Source of the DNA: an uncultured Lachnospiraceae bacterium | Lineage (GTDB): Bacteria; Bacillota; Clostridia; Lachnospirales; Lachnospiraceae | Assembly (NCBI GenBank): GCA_946544235.1 | Contig: CAMNMC010000074.1 | Span: forward strand, 1-46,196 | Direction: 5' to 3' | DNA: 46,196 nt | Shown: positions 25,290-33,437 of the stretch, one piece after another | How the letters are laid out: each line of letters starts with the position of its first letter | How positions within the stretch are numbered: position 1 is the first letter of the stretch | Notes under the pieces: model-generated | The model's database searches: none | Told to the model about the DNA's origin: nothing | Seen by the model: only the letters and a program-made list of their open reading frames with translations | Made by a program: the position numbers and the translations under genes

Positions 25290-26702
25290 ATGAGTGATAA
25301 TTATAATATTTTACTGGTTTCTCTGGGATGTGACAAAAACACCGTCGACAGCGAAGAGATGCTCGGCCTTCTCAGAGAAAGAGGCTACAATTTAACAGAT
25401 AATGATGCTGAGGCGGATATTGCCATAGTAAATACCTGCTGCTTTATCAAGGATGCCGCGGAAGAAAGTATCAATACCATATTTGAGCTTGCTGAACTTA
25501 AAAATAACAGGCTTAAATACCTGATAGTAACAGGATGTATAGCTGAGAGATATAAAGCAGAAGCGAGAGCTGAAATGCCGGAGGTTGATGCCTTCATCGG
25601 AACATCTGCGATTGATGAGATAGCTGATGTTGTTGATAAACTGGTAGGACGGAATTTAAATGCCTTGCAGAGAGGATTAAATACTGTTTCTGATGATTCA
25701 GCTATAAGTGCCTGTGAACCGTTAGATGACAATTCACCTGATGCCTTTAAGTCTCTTGATCATCTTCCTGTATTTACTTCGAACAGAGTCCTGACGGGGA
25801 CGGTTTTCAGTGAGTATCTTAAGATTGCTGAGGGCTGTGACAAGAGATGCACCTACTGCGCAATTCCTTCCTTCAGAGGACGTTACAGAAGTATTCCTAA
25901 GGAAATTCTTATCAGACAGGCACAGTACCTTGCCGGACAGGGAGTGAAGGAGCTTATTCTTGTTGCTCAGGAAACAACCTGCTACGGAATTGATAAATAT
26001 GGTAAAAAATGTCTGCATGAGCTTATTCACGAACTTTCGGAAATTGATGGTATCGAATGGATAAGGCTTCTTTATTGTTATCCGGAAGAAATATATGATG
26101 AACTGATAGAAGAGATGGCTGCCAACCCTAAGGTCTGCCATTATATAGATATGCCTCTGCAGCATACAGAGTCTGATATCCTTCGCAGAATGGGCAGAAG
26201 ACTTGACAGGGAGGATATAATAAATATAGTCGGGAAGCTGAGAGAAAGAATACCTGATATTGCAATCAGAACCACCTTTATTACAGGCTTTCCGGGTGAA
26301 ACAGAAGATGATCATCAAAACCTTATGGCTCTTATAGACGAGCTTGAATTTGACAGAGTCGGTGTATTTACCTATTCTGCAGAAGAAGGTACGCCTGCGG
26401 CAAGCTTTTCTGATCAGATAGAAGAGTCTGTTAAGGAACGCTACAGAGATGAGATAATGAGTCTACAGCAGGAGATTTCGTATGATAAGAATCAGAGCTT
26501 TGTCGGAAAGTCTATTGATGTGATAATTGAAGGATATCTTCCTGATGAGGATGTATATGCCGCAAGAAGCTATCGAGATGCGCCTGATGTTGACGGCTAT
26601 GTATTTGTGAAATGTGATTATGAACCTGTTTCGGGTACAATTTTAAAAGCTAAGATAAACAGTGCCAGTGAGTATGACCTCATTGGAGAAGTGGAGGACT
26701 AA
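25290..26702 (+). CDS. rimO: Ribosomal protein S12 methylthiotransferase RimO
   Basis: RimO adds a methylthio group to an Asp of ribosomal protein S12 by radical-SAM chemistry. The 470-residue protein has the UPF0004 domain (LVSLGCDKNTVDSE near the N-terminus, with Cys14), the radical-SAM triad Cys183, Cys187 and Cys190 (CDKRCTYC), and a C-terminal TRAM domain. A 30-residue acidic stretch near residues 130-160 is longer than usual. No clear ribosome binding site lies before the ATG, but the N-terminus fits the family. The 168-base gap upstream is AT-rich with one small hairpin (25145-25160). pgsA follows 2 bases later. Confidence 0.93.
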   Translation: MSDNYNILLVSLGCDKNTVDSEEMLGLLRERGYNLTDNDAEADIAIVNTCCFIKDAAEESINTIFELAELKNNRLKYLIVTGCIAERYKAEARAEMPEVDAFIGTSAIDEIADVVDKLVGRNLNALQRGLNTVSDDSAISACEPLDDNSPDAFKSLDHLPVFTSNRVLTGTVFSEYLKIAEGCDKRCTYCAIPSFRGRYRSIPKEILIRQAQYLAGQGVKELILVAQETTCYGIDKYGKKCLHELIHELSEIDGIEWIRLLYCYPEEIYDELIEEMAANPKVCHYIDMPLQHTESDILRRMGRRLDREDIINIVGKLRERIPDIAIRTTFITGFPGETEDDHQNLMALIDELEFDRVGVFTYSAEEGTPAASFSDQIEESVKERYRDEIMSLQQEISYDKNQSFVGKSIDVIIEGYLPDEDVYAARSYRDAPDVDGYVFVKCDYEPVSGTILKAKINSASEYDLIGEVED

Positions 26703-26704
26703 AT

Positions 26705-27265
26705 ATGAATCTGCCAAATAAAATAACCACCTTCAGAGCTATACTCGTACCGGTGTTTGTTTTCTTTATGGTATTTGACAAGATACCGGGAAATAAATGG
26801 TATGCGCTCGGAATATTTATCATAGCAAGTTTTTCTGATCTTGTAGACGGAAAGATTGCCAGAAAATACAATCTGGTAACAGATTTCGGTAAATTTATGG
26901 ATCCTCTGGCTGACAAGCTTCTTGTTGATTCGGCAATTATCGCTCTCTGCGGAATGGGAAGACTCTGGAGTGTTGTTGTTATCATTATTATCGGAAGAGA
27001 GTTCATAATCAGCGGTTTCAGACTTGTTGCAGCTGATAACGGAAGAGTAATAGCAGCAAGTATGTGGGGCAAGGTAAAAACGGTTGTGCAGATGATAATG
27101 GTCTGCTTCCTTATTGCTGACCTTGGTTCTGAAACAACAGGTACAGTTCATGACTTCTTCGGTATACTAGAGGCAGTACTTGTAGTAGCAGCAACTCTGC
27201 TTGCAGTAGTTTCTCTTATGGATTACGTTATAAAGAATAAAGATGTTATTTCGACATCTAAATAA
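26705..27265 (+). CDS. pgsA: CDP-diacylglycerol-glycerol-3-phosphate 3-phosphatidyltransferase
   Basis: PgsA makes phosphatidylglycerol phosphate, the committed step to phosphatidylglycerol and cardiolipin, in the membrane. The 186-residue protein has several hydrophobic segments and the complete CDP-alcohol phosphotransferase motif D-x2-DG-x2-AR-x8-G-x3-D-x3-D, seen as DLVDGKIAR and GKFMDPLAD. A GGAGG site lies inside the end of rimO, and the two genes are only 2 bases apart, so they are cotranscribed. A terminator follows. Confidence 0.95.
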   Translation: MNLPNKITTFRAILVPVFVFFMVFDKIPGNKWYALGIFIIASFSDLVDGKIARKYNLVTDFGKFMDPLADKLLVDSAIIALCGMGRLWSVVVIIIIGREFIISGFRLVAADNGRVIAASMWGKVKTVVQMIMVCFLIADLGSETTGTVHDFFGILEAVLVVAATLLAVVSLMDYVIKNKDVISTSK

Positions 27266-27316
27266 TAGTCATATTAATTGTGAGATTATTATTCTAATTA
27301 ATATAATATTTCATTT

Positions 27317-27345
27317 CAGCCGGCTTTGACAGCCGGCTGTTTTTA
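27317..27345 (+). terminator. pgsA terminator
   Basis: CAGCCGGCT (27317-27325) pairs with AGCCGGCTG (27331-27339) around TTGAC, followed by TTTTTA. It is a clear intrinsic terminator. The remaining gap to 27555 shows nothing I recognise. Confidence 0.9.
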
Positions 27346-27555
27346 TATAATTGGTAACTGCATTCTGTATTATATAAAAACCTTCCGAGGTGTGTTTAGA
27401 TATAAAATATTATCAGCTTTAAGTGGTACAATATGTTATTTGTGTGTCTATATGAATTAATTGATTGGCATAATACTGATTAAAGTGCCGGAAAACCACG
27501 CAAATACGTCATTTGTGAGATGCAAAACAAGCACATAATATTTATAAGAAAAGAG

Positions 27556-27584
27556 TTGAAAAAAAAAGGTCAAAGTAATATTAT
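27556..27584 (+). promoter_or_regulatory. Promoter of the decarboxylase cluster
   Basis: TTGAAA (27556-27561), a 17-base spacer and TATTAT (27579-27584) fit sigma-A. Transcription would begin near 27591, about 60 bases before the first gene. Confidence 0.5.
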
Positions 27585-27652
27585 ATATATTGGCGAAAAA
27601 TGGTTCTGTAATATTTTACAGGATTAGTAATATAACAAATGGAGGACTGAAA

Positions 27653-29074
27653 ATGAGCAAACAGAGTTTGTCAGCAAGCGAAAGAATCAGTATTTTGCTT
27701 GACGAATCGAGTTTTGTTGAAGTCGGTGCTTATGTAGAAGCCAGAAGCACGGATTTTAACATTCAGAAAAATGAAACACCTAAGGACGGTGTTATCACAG
27801 GCTACGGCGTTATCGGCGATAAGCTGGTATATGTTTACAGCCAGGATGCAAGTGTTCTTGGTGGTGCCGTTGGTGAGATGCATGCTAAGAAGATTGCAAA
27901 CATCTACAACATGGCAATGAAGGTGGGGGCACCTGTTATCGGTTTTATTGATACAGCCGGTATCAGATTACAGGAAGCTACTGATGCACTTAATGCATTC
28001 AGCAGACTTTATCTTAAGCAGACGATGGCTTCAGGAGTTATACCTCAGGTTACCGCGATCTTTGGTAACTGCGGCGGCGGTGCAGCTATAATCCCTTCAC
28101 TTTCGGATTTTAACTATATGACAAGCGCTGATTCAAAGCTGTTTGTTAACAGTCCAAATTCACTCGATGGGAATTATGCAGAGAAGCTTGATACAGCATC
28201 TGCTTCTTATCTTTCTGAAAATACATCACTTGTTGATGGTGTATTTGATACAGAGGAAGAAGTGATCGGTGAGATCAGAAGGCTTATCTCAATACTTCCT
28301 TCTAATAATTCAGAGGTTGCTTTCTCTGAGTCGTCTGATGACCTCAACAGAATCATTCCTAACCTTGATGGTTTCGCTGATGATGCGAGAGCAATATTCC
28401 AGAATATTTCCGATGATAATCTCTTCGTTGAGATCAAAGAAAAATTTGCACCTGATATGGTTACAGGCTTTATCAGACTTGGCGGCGCTACAGTTGGTGC
28501 TGTAGGTAATCAGGCAAAGGATGGCGGCAAGATGCTTACAACAGCAGGTGCTGAGAAGGCTGCTAAGTTTATCAGCTTCTGCGACAGCTTCAACATCCCT
28601 GTTCTTACAGTAACAAATGTTGAAGGCTATGCTTCAGGAATGAACGAGGTTGGTACAATCGCTCCTGCAGCTGCTAAGCTTTGCTACAGCTTTGCAAACA
28701 GCGTTATTCCTAAGGTTAACCTTATTACAGGCAAGGCTTACGGAACAGCTTATACAGTTATGAACAGCAAGGCTCTGGGCGCTGATATTGTTTACGCATG
28801 GCCGGCATCTAAGGTTGGAATGATGGATTCCGAGATGGCTGTTAAGATCATGTATGCATCAGAGATTGATGCTGCAGATGATAAGAAGGCTCTTATTAAT
28901 GAGAAGAAGGCAGAATATGAGAGCATTCAGAGCAGTGCACTTGCAGCTGCAAAAAGAGGCTATGTTGATGACATCATCGAGCCGGATGCTACAAGAAAGA
29001 GACTTATTGCTGCATTTGAGATGCTTTCATCAAAGGATGAGCAGAGACCATATAAGAAACATTCAAGTCTGTAA
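27653..29074 (+). CDS. Acyl-CoA carboxyltransferase, MmdA/12S-like
   Basis: This 473-residue crotonase-fold carboxyltransferase moves CO2 between biotin and an acyl-CoA. Signatures are GGAVGEMHAKKI (N-half), a GIRLQEA segment, an oxyanion-forming glycine group (GNCGGGAAI), and GGKMLTTAGAEKAAKF plus GKAYGTAYTVMNSKALGAD in the C-half. It is shorter than MmdA (about 510) and differs from it around the glycine motif, so methylmalonyl-CoA, malonyl-CoA or another acyl-CoA are all possible. ATG 27653 is chosen because GGAGG lies just before it. It opens a five-gene cluster that lacks a biotin carboxylase, which suggests decarboxylation or transcarboxylation rather than ATP-driven carboxylation. Confidence 0.85.
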   Translation: MSKQSLSASERISILLDESSFVEVGAYVEARSTDFNIQKNETPKDGVITGYGVIGDKLVYVYSQDASVLGGAVGEMHAKKIANIYNMAMKVGAPVIGFIDTAGIRLQEATDALNAFSRLYLKQTMASGVIPQVTAIFGNCGGGAAIIPSLSDFNYMTSADSKLFVNSPNSLDGNYAEKLDTASASYLSENTSLVDGVFDTEEEVIGEIRRLISILPSNNSEVAFSESSDDLNRIIPNLDGFADDARAIFQNISDDNLFVEIKEKFAPDMVTGFIRLGGATVGAVGNQAKDGGKMLTTAGAEKAAKFISFCDSFNIPVLTVTNVEGYASGMNEVGTIAPAAAKLCYSFANSVIPKVNLITGKAYGTAYTVMNSKALGADIVYAWPASKVGMMDSEMAVKIMYASEIDAADDKKALINEKKAEYESIQSSALAAAKRGYVDDIIEPDATRKRLIAAFEMLSSKDEQRPYKKHSSL

Positions 29075-29086
29075 AGAAAGGTGTTA

Positions 29087-30037
29087 ATGAAAATGAAGAA
29101 AAAGATAATATTAATACTCGCTTTAGTATTTCTTCTTTCACTTACAGCCTGCAGCAGTTCAGATGACAAGCCATTTGATTATAATGAAGCTACTCTTACT
29201 TATATGACAATCGATATAATCAATACCTATAAGGATGTCGACGGTGATGCTGCTGATTATTATCTGCAGGAAGGTACAGAGCTTGAATCAAGTGCGGTTA
29301 AGGGATTTCAGCAGATACAGACAACCGATCATGTCGGAAAATATGTTTCCGTATCTCAGAATCCTGAAGATGCAAAGTTTGAAGTCGGTTCTAACGACGA
29401 CATACTCTGCACAGTAAGATGTAAGTATGAAGATAGAGATGTTGACGTCAGAGTATCTTACGTTAAGAATCTTGAATATTTTAAACAGCGTGAAGAGGTG
29501 ATCGATTATTATGAATCTGCTCTTCAGACAAATTACGGTATGTCACTCGAGGATGCTGTTAAGGAAGAAGGAAACTATGCAACAGTTGATGAATTCATAG
29601 ACAGTCTTATGCTTCAGCAGGGCGTATATCCGTATAAGGCAGTACAGGCAGAGGTATCAGCTGTATACAGCAAGTCTGAACTCCTCAGCAAGGCCGGACA
29701 GAATACAGCAATCGGTATGGTAACAGTATTCTGTGTACTCATATTTATTTCATTTATAATTTCTCTTCTGAAGTTTGTTCCGATGATCTTTGATCCTTCA
29801 AAGAAGGAGAAGAAGGCTGCTGCAGAAGCACTTAAGGAAACACATGCTGAGGTTAAGAAGGAAGAGGTTAAGGCTTCTCCTGCACCGGTGGCTTCTGACT
29901 CAGAGGATTTAGTTAATGATGAAGAGCTTGTAGCAGTTATCACAGCTGCTCTTTATGCTGCATTTGCAGATTCTAAGGTGCCGAATGCAGTAAGTAAGGA
30001 TACACTTATAGTAAGATCGATCAGAAAAGTAAGATAA
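29087..30037 (+). CDS. OadG-like gamma subunit fused to a lipoprotein domain
   Basis: The gamma subunit anchors Na+-pumping decarboxylases. This 316-residue version is far longer than ordinary OadG (about 80-120). It begins with a lipoprotein signal peptide (LSLTAC; Cys22 lipidated), then an extracytoplasmic domain of roughly 180 residues. One membrane helix follows (about 206-230, IGMVTVFCVLIFISFIISLL), then a Lys/Glu/Ala-rich cytoplasmic stretch and an ending DEELVAVITAALYAAF that matches the OadG C-terminal motif. AAAGG lies 5 bases before ATG 29087; ATG 29093 is an alternative. The role of the outer domain is unknown. Confidence 0.75.
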   Translation: MKMKKKIILILALVFLLSLTACSSSDDKPFDYNEATLTYMTIDIINTYKDVDGDAADYYLQEGTELESSAVKGFQQIQTTDHVGKYVSVSQNPEDAKFEVGSNDDILCTVRCKYEDRDVDVRVSYVKNLEYFKQREEVIDYYESALQTNYGMSLEDAVKEEGNYATVDEFIDSLMLQQGVYPYKAVQAEVSAVYSKSELLSKAGQNTAIGMVTVFCVLIFISFIISLLKFVPMIFDPSKKEKKAAAEALKETHAEVKKEEVKASPAPVASDSEDLVNDEELVAVITAALYAAFADSKVPNAVSKDTLIVRSIRKVR

Positions 30038-30054
30038 TCAGGAGGATTAAGATA

Positions 30055-30435
30055 ATGAAGAATTATAGAATTACAGTTAATGGTACAACATATGATGTTG
30101 CTGTTGAAGAAGCTGACGGCGCAGTTTCAGCTCCTGTTGCAGCAGCTCCAAAGGCAGCGCCTGCACCTAAGGCTGCACCTGCTCCAAAGGCAGAGGCACC
30201 AAAGGCTTCAGGTTCAGAGGGCAGCGTAATAGTTGCAGCTCCAATGCCTGGTAAGATTCTCGGCGTTAAGGTTGACAGCGGCAAGGCAGTTAAGAAGGGT
30301 GAGGTTCTTCTTATCCTTGAGGCTATGAAGATGGAAAACGAAATAGTTGCTCCTCAGGACGGAACTGTTGCATCTGTTAATGTTCAGGTTGGCTCCCAGG
30401 TAGAAGCCGGCGATACACTGGTAACACTAAACTAA
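30055..30435 (+). CDS. Biotin carboxyl carrier protein of a decarboxylase
   Basis: The 126-residue protein carries CO2 on biotin between carboxyltransferase and membrane pump. An N-terminal segment of about 25 residues precedes an Ala/Pro/Lys linker with repeated APKAAP units (about 30-55). The lipoyl/biotinyl domain has its modified lysine at residue 92 in EAMKMEN, 34 residues from the end as expected. AGGAGG precedes the ATG. It resembles MmdC/GcdC carriers rather than fatty-acid AccB because of the linker and the surrounding genes. Confidence 0.93.
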   Translation: MKNYRITVNGTTYDVAVEEADGAVSAPVAAAPKAAPAPKAAPAPKAEAPKASGSEGSVIVAAPMPGKILGVKVDSGKAVKKGEVLLILEAMKMENEIVAPQDGTVASVNVQVGSQVEAGDTLVTLN

Positions 30436-30482
30436 GTAACTTAACTTTGTATCACGGTTAAAACCAGAGAGGAGTAAAAGAA

Positions 30483-31604
30483 ATGCTTGATATTTTACAG
30501 AATTTGGCTGAGCAGACAGGTTTTGCTACTCTTGGCTGGAAGAATTATGTCATGATCCTCATTGCATTTTTCTTTATGTATCTTGCTATTGCCAAGGGCT
30601 TTGAGCCACTGCTCTTAGTTCCAATCTCCTTCGGTATGTTCCTTGTAAATATGTTCCCGAGCATAATCGAAGAGGGCGGACTCTTACATTATTTCTACAA
30701 ACTCGATGAGTGGAGTATTCTTCCTTCACTTATCTTCATGGGCGTTGGAGCTATGACCGACTTTGGTCCGCTCATCGCTTATCCGCCAAGCTTCATTCTT
30801 GGAGCTGCGGCTCAGTTCGGTATTTACGGTGCTTACTTCTTAGCTATAGCTCTTGGCTTTACAGGCAAGGAAGCGGCAGCTATTTCAATCATCGGTGGTG
30901 CTGATGGTCCTACATCTATCTTCCTTGCAGGTAAGCTCGGAATGGGTGGAACACTTCTCGGACCTATCGCAGTTGCAGCGTACTCATACATGTCACTTGT
31001 ACCTGTAATTCAGCCACCTGTTATGAAGCTTCTCACAACTGAGAAGGAGAGACTTATCAAGATGCCTCAGCTCAGAAAGGTTACAAAGCTTGAGAAGATC
31101 CTTTTCCCTATAGTTGTTACACTCGTTGTAGTTATGATCCTTCCGACAACAGCTCCACTCGTTGGTATGCTTATGCTTGGAAACCTCTTCAGAGAGTGTG
31201 GAGTTGTTAAACAGCTTACAGAGACTTCATCAAATGCACTTATGTATATCGTAGTTATCCTTCTTGGTACTTCAGTTGGTGCTACAACAAGTGCTGAAGC
31301 ATTCCTTAAGCCAACAACACTTAAGATCGTAGTTCTCGGACTTGCAGCATTTATCCTCGGAACAGCGATGGGTGTTTTATTCGGTAAGATAATGTGCAAA
31401 GTCACGCACGGCAAGGTTAATCCGCTTATCGGTTCAGCCGGAGTTTCAGCTGTTCCGATGGCTGCCAGAGTTTCACAGAAGGTTGCAGCAGAGTACGACC
31501 CTACAAACTTCCTTCTCATGAATGCCATGGGTCCTAACGTTGCCGGTGTTATAGGAACTGCCGTAGCTGCAGGATCCTTCCTTGCAATCTTTAATGTTCA
31601 TTAA
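30483..31604 (+). CDS. oadB: Na+-transporting decarboxylase, beta subunit
   Basis: The beta subunit decarboxylates carboxybiotin and exports Na+. The 373-residue protein has about nine to eleven membrane segments. Family motifs include GVGAMTDFGPLIAYP, the IIGGADGPTSIF region containing the essential Asp, and NPLIGSAGVSAVPMAAR near the C-terminus. Length and motifs match OadB, MmdB and GcdB, so substrate cannot be told from this subunit. GAGGAG precedes the ATG. A hairpin sits between it and the next carboxyltransferase gene. Confidence 0.95.
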   Translation: MLDILQNLAEQTGFATLGWKNYVMILIAFFFMYLAIAKGFEPLLLVPISFGMFLVNMFPSIIEEGGLLHYFYKLDEWSILPSLIFMGVGAMTDFGPLIAYPPSFILGAAAQFGIYGAYFLAIALGFTGKEAAAISIIGGADGPTSIFLAGKLGMGGTLLGPIAVAAYSYMSLVPVIQPPVMKLLTTEKERLIKMPQLRKVTKLEKILFPIVVTLVVVMILPTTAPLVGMLMLGNLFRECGVVKQLTETSSNALMYIVVILLGTSVGATTSAEAFLKPTTLKIVVLGLAAFILGTAMGVLFGKIMCKVTHGKVNPLIGSAGVSAVPMAARVSQKVAAEYDPTNFLLMNAMGPNVAGVIGTAVAAGSFLAIFNVH

Positions 31605-31618
31605 TTGACTAAATAAAC

Positions 31619-31691
31619 TGATTCACGTGCACATATGCCTCTGAAGGCGTATTCTTGCTACGCCTGAAGAGGTATATGTGTGCGTGAATCA
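31619..31691 (+). repeat. Conserved-tip hairpin, copy 1
   Basis: A long stem pairs 31619-31627 with 31683-31691 and 31630-31642 with 31668-31680. The apical stem GGCGTA/TACGCC (31646-31651 with 31659-31664) encloses TTCTTGC. The apical part is shared with a hairpin at 37031-37098, whereas the outer stems have unrelated sequence. No T run follows, so it is not a standard terminator. Confidence 0.8.
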
Positions 31692-31724
31692 AAATACAAT
31701 TAGATAAAAGAAAGGATACAAACA

Positions 31725-33152
31725 ATGTCTGAACAGATTAGAAAAGTCGGCATTACCGAAACTGTCCTTCGTGACGCACATCAGTCTCTTATCGCAACAC
31801 GAATGACAACAGAGGATATGCTTCCGATAATTGATAAAATGGATAAGGTCGGATATCATTCAGTAGAGTGCTGGGGTGGTGCAACATTTGATGCCTGCCT
31901 CAGATTCCTGAAGGAAGATCCATGGGAGAGACTCAGAAAGCTTAAGGATGGCTTCAAAAACACAAAGCTCCAGATGCTTTTCAGAGGACAGAACATTCTC
32001 GGTTACAATCATTATTCCGATGATGTAGTTGAGTACTTTGTACAGAAGTCTATCGCTAACGGTATTGATATAATCCGTATTTTTGACTGTCTGAACGACC
32101 TTCGTAACCTTGAGACAGCTGTTAAAGCTGCAAATAAGGAAGGCGGACATGCTCAGATAGCACTTTCATATACACTTGGTGATGCTTACACACTTGATTA
32201 CTGGAAGAACATCGCTAAGGAAATCGAGGAGATGGGCGCAAATTCCATCTGTATCAAGGATATGGCAGGTCTTCTTGTACCATATGAGGCAGAGAGACTT
32301 GTTAAGGCTCTTAAGGAAGGTACAAAGCTTCCTATCCAGCTTCATACACATTACACATCTGGTGTTGCTGCAATGACCTATCTTAAGGCTGTTGAGGCAG
32401 GCTGCGATGTTATTGATACAGCAATGTCACCAATGGCTATGGGTACATCTCAGCCGGCTACAGAAGTTCTTGTTGAGACCTTCAAGGGTACACCTTATGA
32501 TACAGGTCTTGATCAGAAGCTTCTTGCAGAGATTGCAGATTATTTCGCACCTCTTCGTGAGAAATACATCTCAAGCGGCCTCATGAGCACCAAGGTTATG
32601 GGTGTTAACATCAAGACACTTCTTTATCAGGTACCTGGCGGTATGCTTTCAAACCTTGTTTCACAGCTCAAGGAAGCAGGACAGGATGACAAGCTTACAG
32701 CAGTTCTTGAGGAAGTTCCAAAGGTTCGTAAGGATTTCGGTGAGCCACCTCTTGTTACACCTTCATCGCAGATCGTTGGTACTCAGGCAGTTCTGAACGT
32801 TCTTTACGGTAACGGCGGCGAAGGCGCTGACAGATATAAGATGTTTACACAGCAGTCAAAGGATCTCCTTGCAGGAAAATATGGTAAGACAGTTAAGCCA
32901 TTCAATCCTGAAGTACAGAAGAAGGCTATCGGAGATACAGAGCCTATTACCTGCAGACCTGCAGATAATATTCCTGATATGCTCCCTGAATTTGAGAAGA
33001 AGGTTGCTCCTTACAAGCAGCAGGACGAGGATGTTCTTTCATACGCTCTGTTCCCACAGGTTGCTACCGATTTCTTCAAATACAGAGATGCTCAGCAGAA
33101 GAAGGTTGATGTCAGCCTTGCTGATACAGAGAACAAGACTTACCCTGTATAA
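31725..33152 (+). CDS. oadA: Oxaloacetate decarboxylase alpha / pyruvate carboxyltransferase (5S-like)
   Basis: This subunit transfers the carboxyl group between oxaloacetate (or pyruvate) and biotin. The 475-residue protein has the TIM-barrel carboxyltransferase domain with ETVLRDAHQSL, KDMAGLL and the metal-binding QLHTHYTSG, then the PYC/OADA conserved domain. It lacks its own biotinyl domain, so it must use the separate carrier encoded upstream. Length fits the 5S subunit of transcarboxylase or a biotin-free OadA. An AAAGGA site precedes the ATG. It lies 120 bases after oadB across a structured hairpin. Confidence 0.92.
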   Translation: MSEQIRKVGITETVLRDAHQSLIATRMTTEDMLPIIDKMDKVGYHSVECWGGATFDACLRFLKEDPWERLRKLKDGFKNTKLQMLFRGQNILGYNHYSDDVVEYFVQKSIANGIDIIRIFDCLNDLRNLETAVKAANKEGGHAQIALSYTLGDAYTLDYWKNIAKEIEEMGANSICIKDMAGLLVPYEAERLVKALKEGTKLPIQLHTHYTSGVAAMTYLKAVEAGCDVIDTAMSPMAMGTSQPATEVLVETFKGTPYDTGLDQKLLAEIADYFAPLREKYISSGLMSTKVMGVNIKTLLYQVPGGMLSNLVSQLKEAGQDDKLTAVLEEVPKVRKDFGEPPLVTPSSQIVGTQAVLNVLYGNGGEGADRYKMFTQQSKDLLAGKYGKTVKPFNPEVQKKAIGDTEPITCRPADNIPDMLPEFEKKVAPYKQQDEDVLSYALFPQVATDFFKYRDAQQKKVDVSLADTENKTYPV

Positions 33153-33194
33153 ATAATTCAGATTCAATTTCATTAAATCCTTAATGAATTGCAA

Positions 33195-33233
33195 CAAGGA
33201 GCAATAAAATCGCTTGATATTTATTGCTCCTTG
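33195..33233 (+). terminator. Terminator ending the decarboxylase cluster
   Basis: A perfect 14-bp stem (33195-33208 with 33220-33233) surrounds an 11-base loop and is followed by ATTGATTTAAT. The T tract is imperfect. The rest of the gap to 33437 is AT-rich with no recognisable element. Confidence 0.7.
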
Positions 33234-33437
33234 ATTGATTTAATATGCTTCTTTTCGTTGTTTAATATATATGGACGTGGAATATGAATAACAATGAATT
33301 GATTGATAGTATAATAATACTAGTCAAAACATATATACCAAATCGAATTGACAGATTGAATAGATAAAAAATGATATGGATAGTATAGAATATATAATGG
33401 CAGAGATAGACAAATATAAAAAACCAAGGGTTAAAAC

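Noticed and set aside
25734-26318. Antisense frame of 194 codons inside rimO
   Set aside because: It is opposite a conserved radical-SAM domain, without ribosome binding site or recognisable domain.
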